Below, in pieces: positions 6,636-8,471 of a stretch of DNA of 8,471 nucleotides (position 1 is the stretch's first letter; each line of letters opens with the position of its first letter). The DNA comes from Steroidobacteraceae bacterium (GTDB lineage Bacteria > Pseudomonadota > Gammaproteobacteria > Steroidobacterales > Steroidobacteraceae), in NCBI GenBank assembly GCA_023253235.1, contig JALRHE010000351.1, positions 1 through 8,471 on the forward strand, written 5' to 3'. Position numbers and translations under genes: made by a program. The notes beneath the pieces were generated by a model. The model worked only from the letters and a program-made list of their open reading frames with translations, had not been told where the DNA came from and searched no databases.

Positions 6636-7393
6636 TCGGGAAGCCACACCGTCCCGTCGCGGCTGCGACGCAATCGAAATCCGTACGTGTAACGCTCCGC
6701 CGGATGCTCGGCGATGGTGACGAGAAAGACTCGACCGTCACGCCCGCGATAACGCCGAACCAGCGCCAGAGATGGCGTACCGGACTTCACACCCATCCCC
6801 TTGGCACGAACGGCATCGAGAACCTCGGCGCGAAGTTCGACTTCGACCGTCTCCACGCGCGCACCGAAGCGTTTTTCGATGGCCTCGTAAACGTAGCCGC
6901 CGGCTTTGCCGACCGAGATCGCAACGGCCGCATATTCCTTCGGCAGATAGATATCCGACCAGCCGATAACCGCGCCACCGCGACCCTTCAAACGCCGTAG
7001 TGCTCGCACTCGACACCAATGCGTGCCGCGCTTGCAGGCGAGCGAACTCGCCAGCTCGCCGTCAGCGACGACTTCATCGGTTGCGAGCACCACGAGTCGG
7101 CTCCCCTCCGGGTAGCGCATCCATTCCGCCGGCGATGCGAGCCGCTGCACCCGACCCGGCGGCGACTCGAGCGCCGTGACCACGGTACCGATACCGCGAT
7201 TGCGCGTGATCAGACCCTGCTCCTCGAGACATCGCAGTGCCTCCCGAACGGTGTGGCGACTCACGCGATGACGACCGACGAGCTCGAGCTCGCCCGGCAG
7301 TACGGAACCCACGGGATAACGACCCGCCTGCAGATCTTTTTGCAGCACCTCGGCGAGCGCTCGATAACGAGGCTGAGTTCGATTGACACCCAT
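6632..7393 (-). CDS. GntR family transcriptional regulator, HutC/UTRA type
   Basis: This 253-residue protein is a ligand-responsive DNA-binding regulator. The N-terminal winged helix-turn-helix covers about 8-72: RYRALAEVLQKDLQAGRYPVG, the LPGE turn (32-35; LPSE in most relatives), recognition helix VSRHTVREALRCLEEQGLI (44-62) and the wing NRGIGT (65-70). The C-terminal part resembles a UTRA ligand-binding domain, with GWSDIYLPKEY in the middle and the closing strand pattern AERYTYGFRLRR. HutC-type proteins usually sense small organic metabolites and repress nearby genes. The ATG at 7393 is preceded by AGGA 9 nt upstream; in-frame ATGs at 7411 and 7423 would add 6 or 10 residues with poorer sites. 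It is divergent from the MaoC/acyl-CoA dehydrogenase genes across 57 bp, so it probably controls them and itself. Confidence 0.92.
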   Translation of the reverse strand: MGVNRTQPRYRALAEVLQKDLQAGRYPVGSVLPGELELVGRHRVSRHTVREALRCLEEQGLITRNRGIGTVVTALESPPGRVQRLASPAEWMRYPEGSRLVVLATDEVVADGELASSLACKRGTHWCRVRALRRLKGRGGAVIGWSDIYLPKEYAAVAISVGKAGGYVYEAIEKRFGARVETVEVELRAEVLDAVRAKGMGVKSGTPSLALVRRYRGRDGRVFLVTIAEHPAERYTYGFRLRRSRDGTVWLPD

Positions 7394-7450
7394 TGGATCG
7401 CATCCTAGCATTTGTCCGTACATTTACCCAAGCCGCCGAGGATCCTCCCG
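7394..7450. promoter_or_regulatory. Divergent promoter region of GntR regulator and MaoC operon
   Basis: This 57-bp gap must carry control signals for both genes. It holds the minus-strand AGGA (7403-7406) for the regulator and the plus-strand GAGGA (7438-7442) for MaoC. Between them lies TGTCCGTACA (7413-7422 region), with TGT/ACA ends, partly overlapping GTACATTTAC (7418-7427); both are only short, imperfect dyads and do not match the usual HutC-type operator well. They are the best candidates seen for autoregulation but are weak. Confidence 0.4.
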
Positions 7451-7969
7451 ATGAGCCAAGCAGCCAAACCCGTAGCACCCCAACGCTATCGCGAGACTTT
7501 CGGTCGCTACTACGAAGATTTCGTCGTCGGCGACGTGTACGAACATCGACCGGGTCGCACCATCAGCGAAACCGACAACACCTGGTTCACCCTACTCACG
7601 ATGAACACCCATCCGCTGCACTTTGATGCCGAGTATGGAAAAGCGTCGGAGTTTGGGAAGTGCATCGTCGCCTCGCCCCTCACGCTCGCCATTCTCGTCG
7701 GCATGAGCGTGACCGACGTCAGTCAGAAAGCCATCGCCAACATGGGATGGAAAGACATCCGCATGACCGCGCCGGTTTTCGCTGGCGATACGCTGTACGG
7801 CGAATCCGAAGTGCTCGAGAAGCGCGAATCCAAATCGAGACCCACCGCCGGACTCGTCACGGTGCGCACGATCGGTAAAAACCAGGACGGCAAGATCGTG
7901 TGCGAATTCGAGCGTACGGTTCTCGTGGCCAAGCGCGGTCACGCCGTCGAAGACAAGATGAACTACTGA
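7451..7969 (+). CDS. MaoC-like single hot-dog enoyl-CoA hydratase/dehydratase
   Basis: This 172-residue protein belongs to the MaoC/(R)-hydratase hot-dog fold and should add water to, or remove it from, a CoA-bound unsaturated acyl group. The key stretch is GRTISETDNTWFTLLTMN then THPLHFDAEY (35-62). His57 in PLHFD corresponds to the catalytic His of (R)-hydratases, while the position five residues before it, usually Asp, is Asn52. As far as I recall this Asn is common in the mesaconyl/itaconyl-CoA-hydratase-like branch. SPLTLAILVGM and VFAGDTLYGESEVLEKRESKSRP are further family landmarks. The start at 7451 is chosen for GAGGA 8 nt upstream; an in-frame TTG at 7412 would add 13 residues lying in the divergent promoter region. 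It precedes the acyl-CoA dehydrogenase by 30 bp, probably in one operon. The true substrate is unknown. Confidence 0.93.
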   Translation: MSQAAKPVAPQRYRETFGRYYEDFVVGDVYEHRPGRTISETDNTWFTLLTMNTHPLHFDAEYGKASEFGKCIVASPLTLAILVGMSVTDVSQKAIANMGWKDIRMTAPVFAGDTLYGESEVLEKRESKSRPTAGLVTVRTIGKNQDGKIVCEFERTVLVAKRGHAVEDKMNY

Positions 7970-7999
7970 CCTTTACGACCCGTCACTGCGGAGAACGCC

Positions 8000-8471
8000 A
8001 TGAGCGACGTAGATAACGAGATTCTAGAATCGATCGAACGCTGGGCCGAGCGGGAACTGAAGCCCATCGCCAAGAAATTCGACCACGCCGATGAGTACCC
8101 GCTCGAGATCGTCGAACAGATGAAGGAGCTCGGCCTATTCGGAGCGACTATCGACCCGGAATACGGTGGACTCGGTCTTTCTGCATCGACCTACGCGCGC
8201 ATCGTGATGAGCATCGCGTCGATCTGGATGGCCCCCGTCGGCATCTTCAATTCGCACCTGATCATGGCCGCCTGCGTGCAACGACACGGCACGGACGAAC
8301 AGAAGCGACGTTGGCTACCGAAGTTTGCGAGCGGCGAAATCCGCGGGGGCATCGGTCTCACCGAGCCCAATGCAGGCACCGATCTGCAGAGCATACGGAC
8401 CGTGGCGCGTCGCGATGGCGATCACTATGTCATCAACGGCACCAAGACCTGGATCACCAACGGTGTCTACG
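8000..8471 (+). CDS. Acyl-CoA dehydrogenase, N-terminal part (runs off window)
   Basis: The first 157 residues of an FAD-dependent acyl-CoA dehydrogenase are present; the gene continues past the end of the window. The N-terminal helical domain spans about 1-112, including LKELGLFG-type text (KELGLFGATIDPEYGGLGLS, 42-61) and HGTDEQKRRWLPKFASGE (96-113). The family signature GLTEPNAGTDLQS is at 119-131 and matches the PROSITE acyl-CoA dehydrogenase pattern 1. INGTKTWITNG (145-155) supplies the Trp-x-Thr FAD contact. ATG 8000 has GGAGA 5 nt upstream. The enzyme would desaturate an acyl-CoA and pass electrons to ETF. The catalytic base Glu lies in the missing C-terminal half, so the subfamily (glutaryl-CoA-like, medium/short chain or other) cannot be settled. 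It is co-directional with MaoC, whose product would use the double bond made here. Confidence 0.95.
   Translation, partial: MSDVDNEILESIERWAERELKPIAKKFDHADEYPLEIVEQMKELGLFGATIDPEYGGLGLSASTYARIVMSIASIWMAPVGIFNSHLIMAACVQRHGTDEQKRRWLPKFASGEIRGGIGLTEPNAGTDLQSIRTVARRDGDHYVINGTKTWITNGVY

Noticed and set aside
7438..7447. Perfect 10-bp palindrome GAGGATCCTC overlapping the MaoC ribosome site
   Set aside because: It has no loop, so it cannot fold into a useful RNA hairpin, and a purine-rich ribosome site followed by its complement over 10 bp can arise by chance. It is too short to call an operator.

Overview
The window is GC-rich DNA, densely coded on both strands, from a Gram-negative bacterium. 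A full-length TonB-dependent outer-membrane receptor with a signal peptide shows the outer membrane. The mix of receptor, class III CoA-transferase, MaoC hydratase, acyl-CoA dehydrogenase and GntR regulator is typical of catabolic regions in Proteobacteria such as gammaproteobacterial degraders or sphingomonad-like alphaproteobacteria. The exact taxon cannot be read from this sequence alone.

Layout. Positions 1-98 hold no gene but contain an intrinsic terminator for the receptor. A TonB-dependent receptor runs on the minus strand (99-2618). A 248-bp divergent intergenic region (2619-2866) follows; it carries a 10-bp sequence repeated in the same orientation relative to both flanking genes, and a separate 7-bp-arm palindrome. 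An amidohydrolase-2 family protein is on the plus strand (2867-3736). It converges with a CaiB/BaiF-type CoA-transferase on the minus strand (3746-4975). Divergent from that, and only 46 bp away, a two-gene plus-strand unit encodes an unrecognised seven-helix membrane protein (5022-5705) and an EamA/DMT transporter (5715-6635). A GntR/UTRA regulator on the minus strand (6632-7393) overlaps the transporter's end by 4 bp. It is divergent from a plus-strand pair: a MaoC hydratase (7451-7969) and an acyl-CoA dehydrogenase that runs off the window (8000-8471).

How it may work together (inference). The receptor would import a substrate across the outer membrane. The CoA-transferase would activate a carboxylic acid, the acyl-CoA dehydrogenase would introduce a double bond, and the MaoC protein would hydrate it. 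The amidohydrolase homologue would cleave or decarboxylate an intermediate, the EamA protein would move a metabolite across the inner membrane, and the GntR protein would control expression in response to a ligand. No substrate can be named from the sequence.

I saw no rRNA, tRNA, CRISPR array, insertion sequence or phage gene. The most unusual points are an amidohydrolase homologue that has lost most expected metal-binding histidines, the shared element in the receptor/amidohydrolase promoter region, and the unrecognised seven-helix membrane protein.
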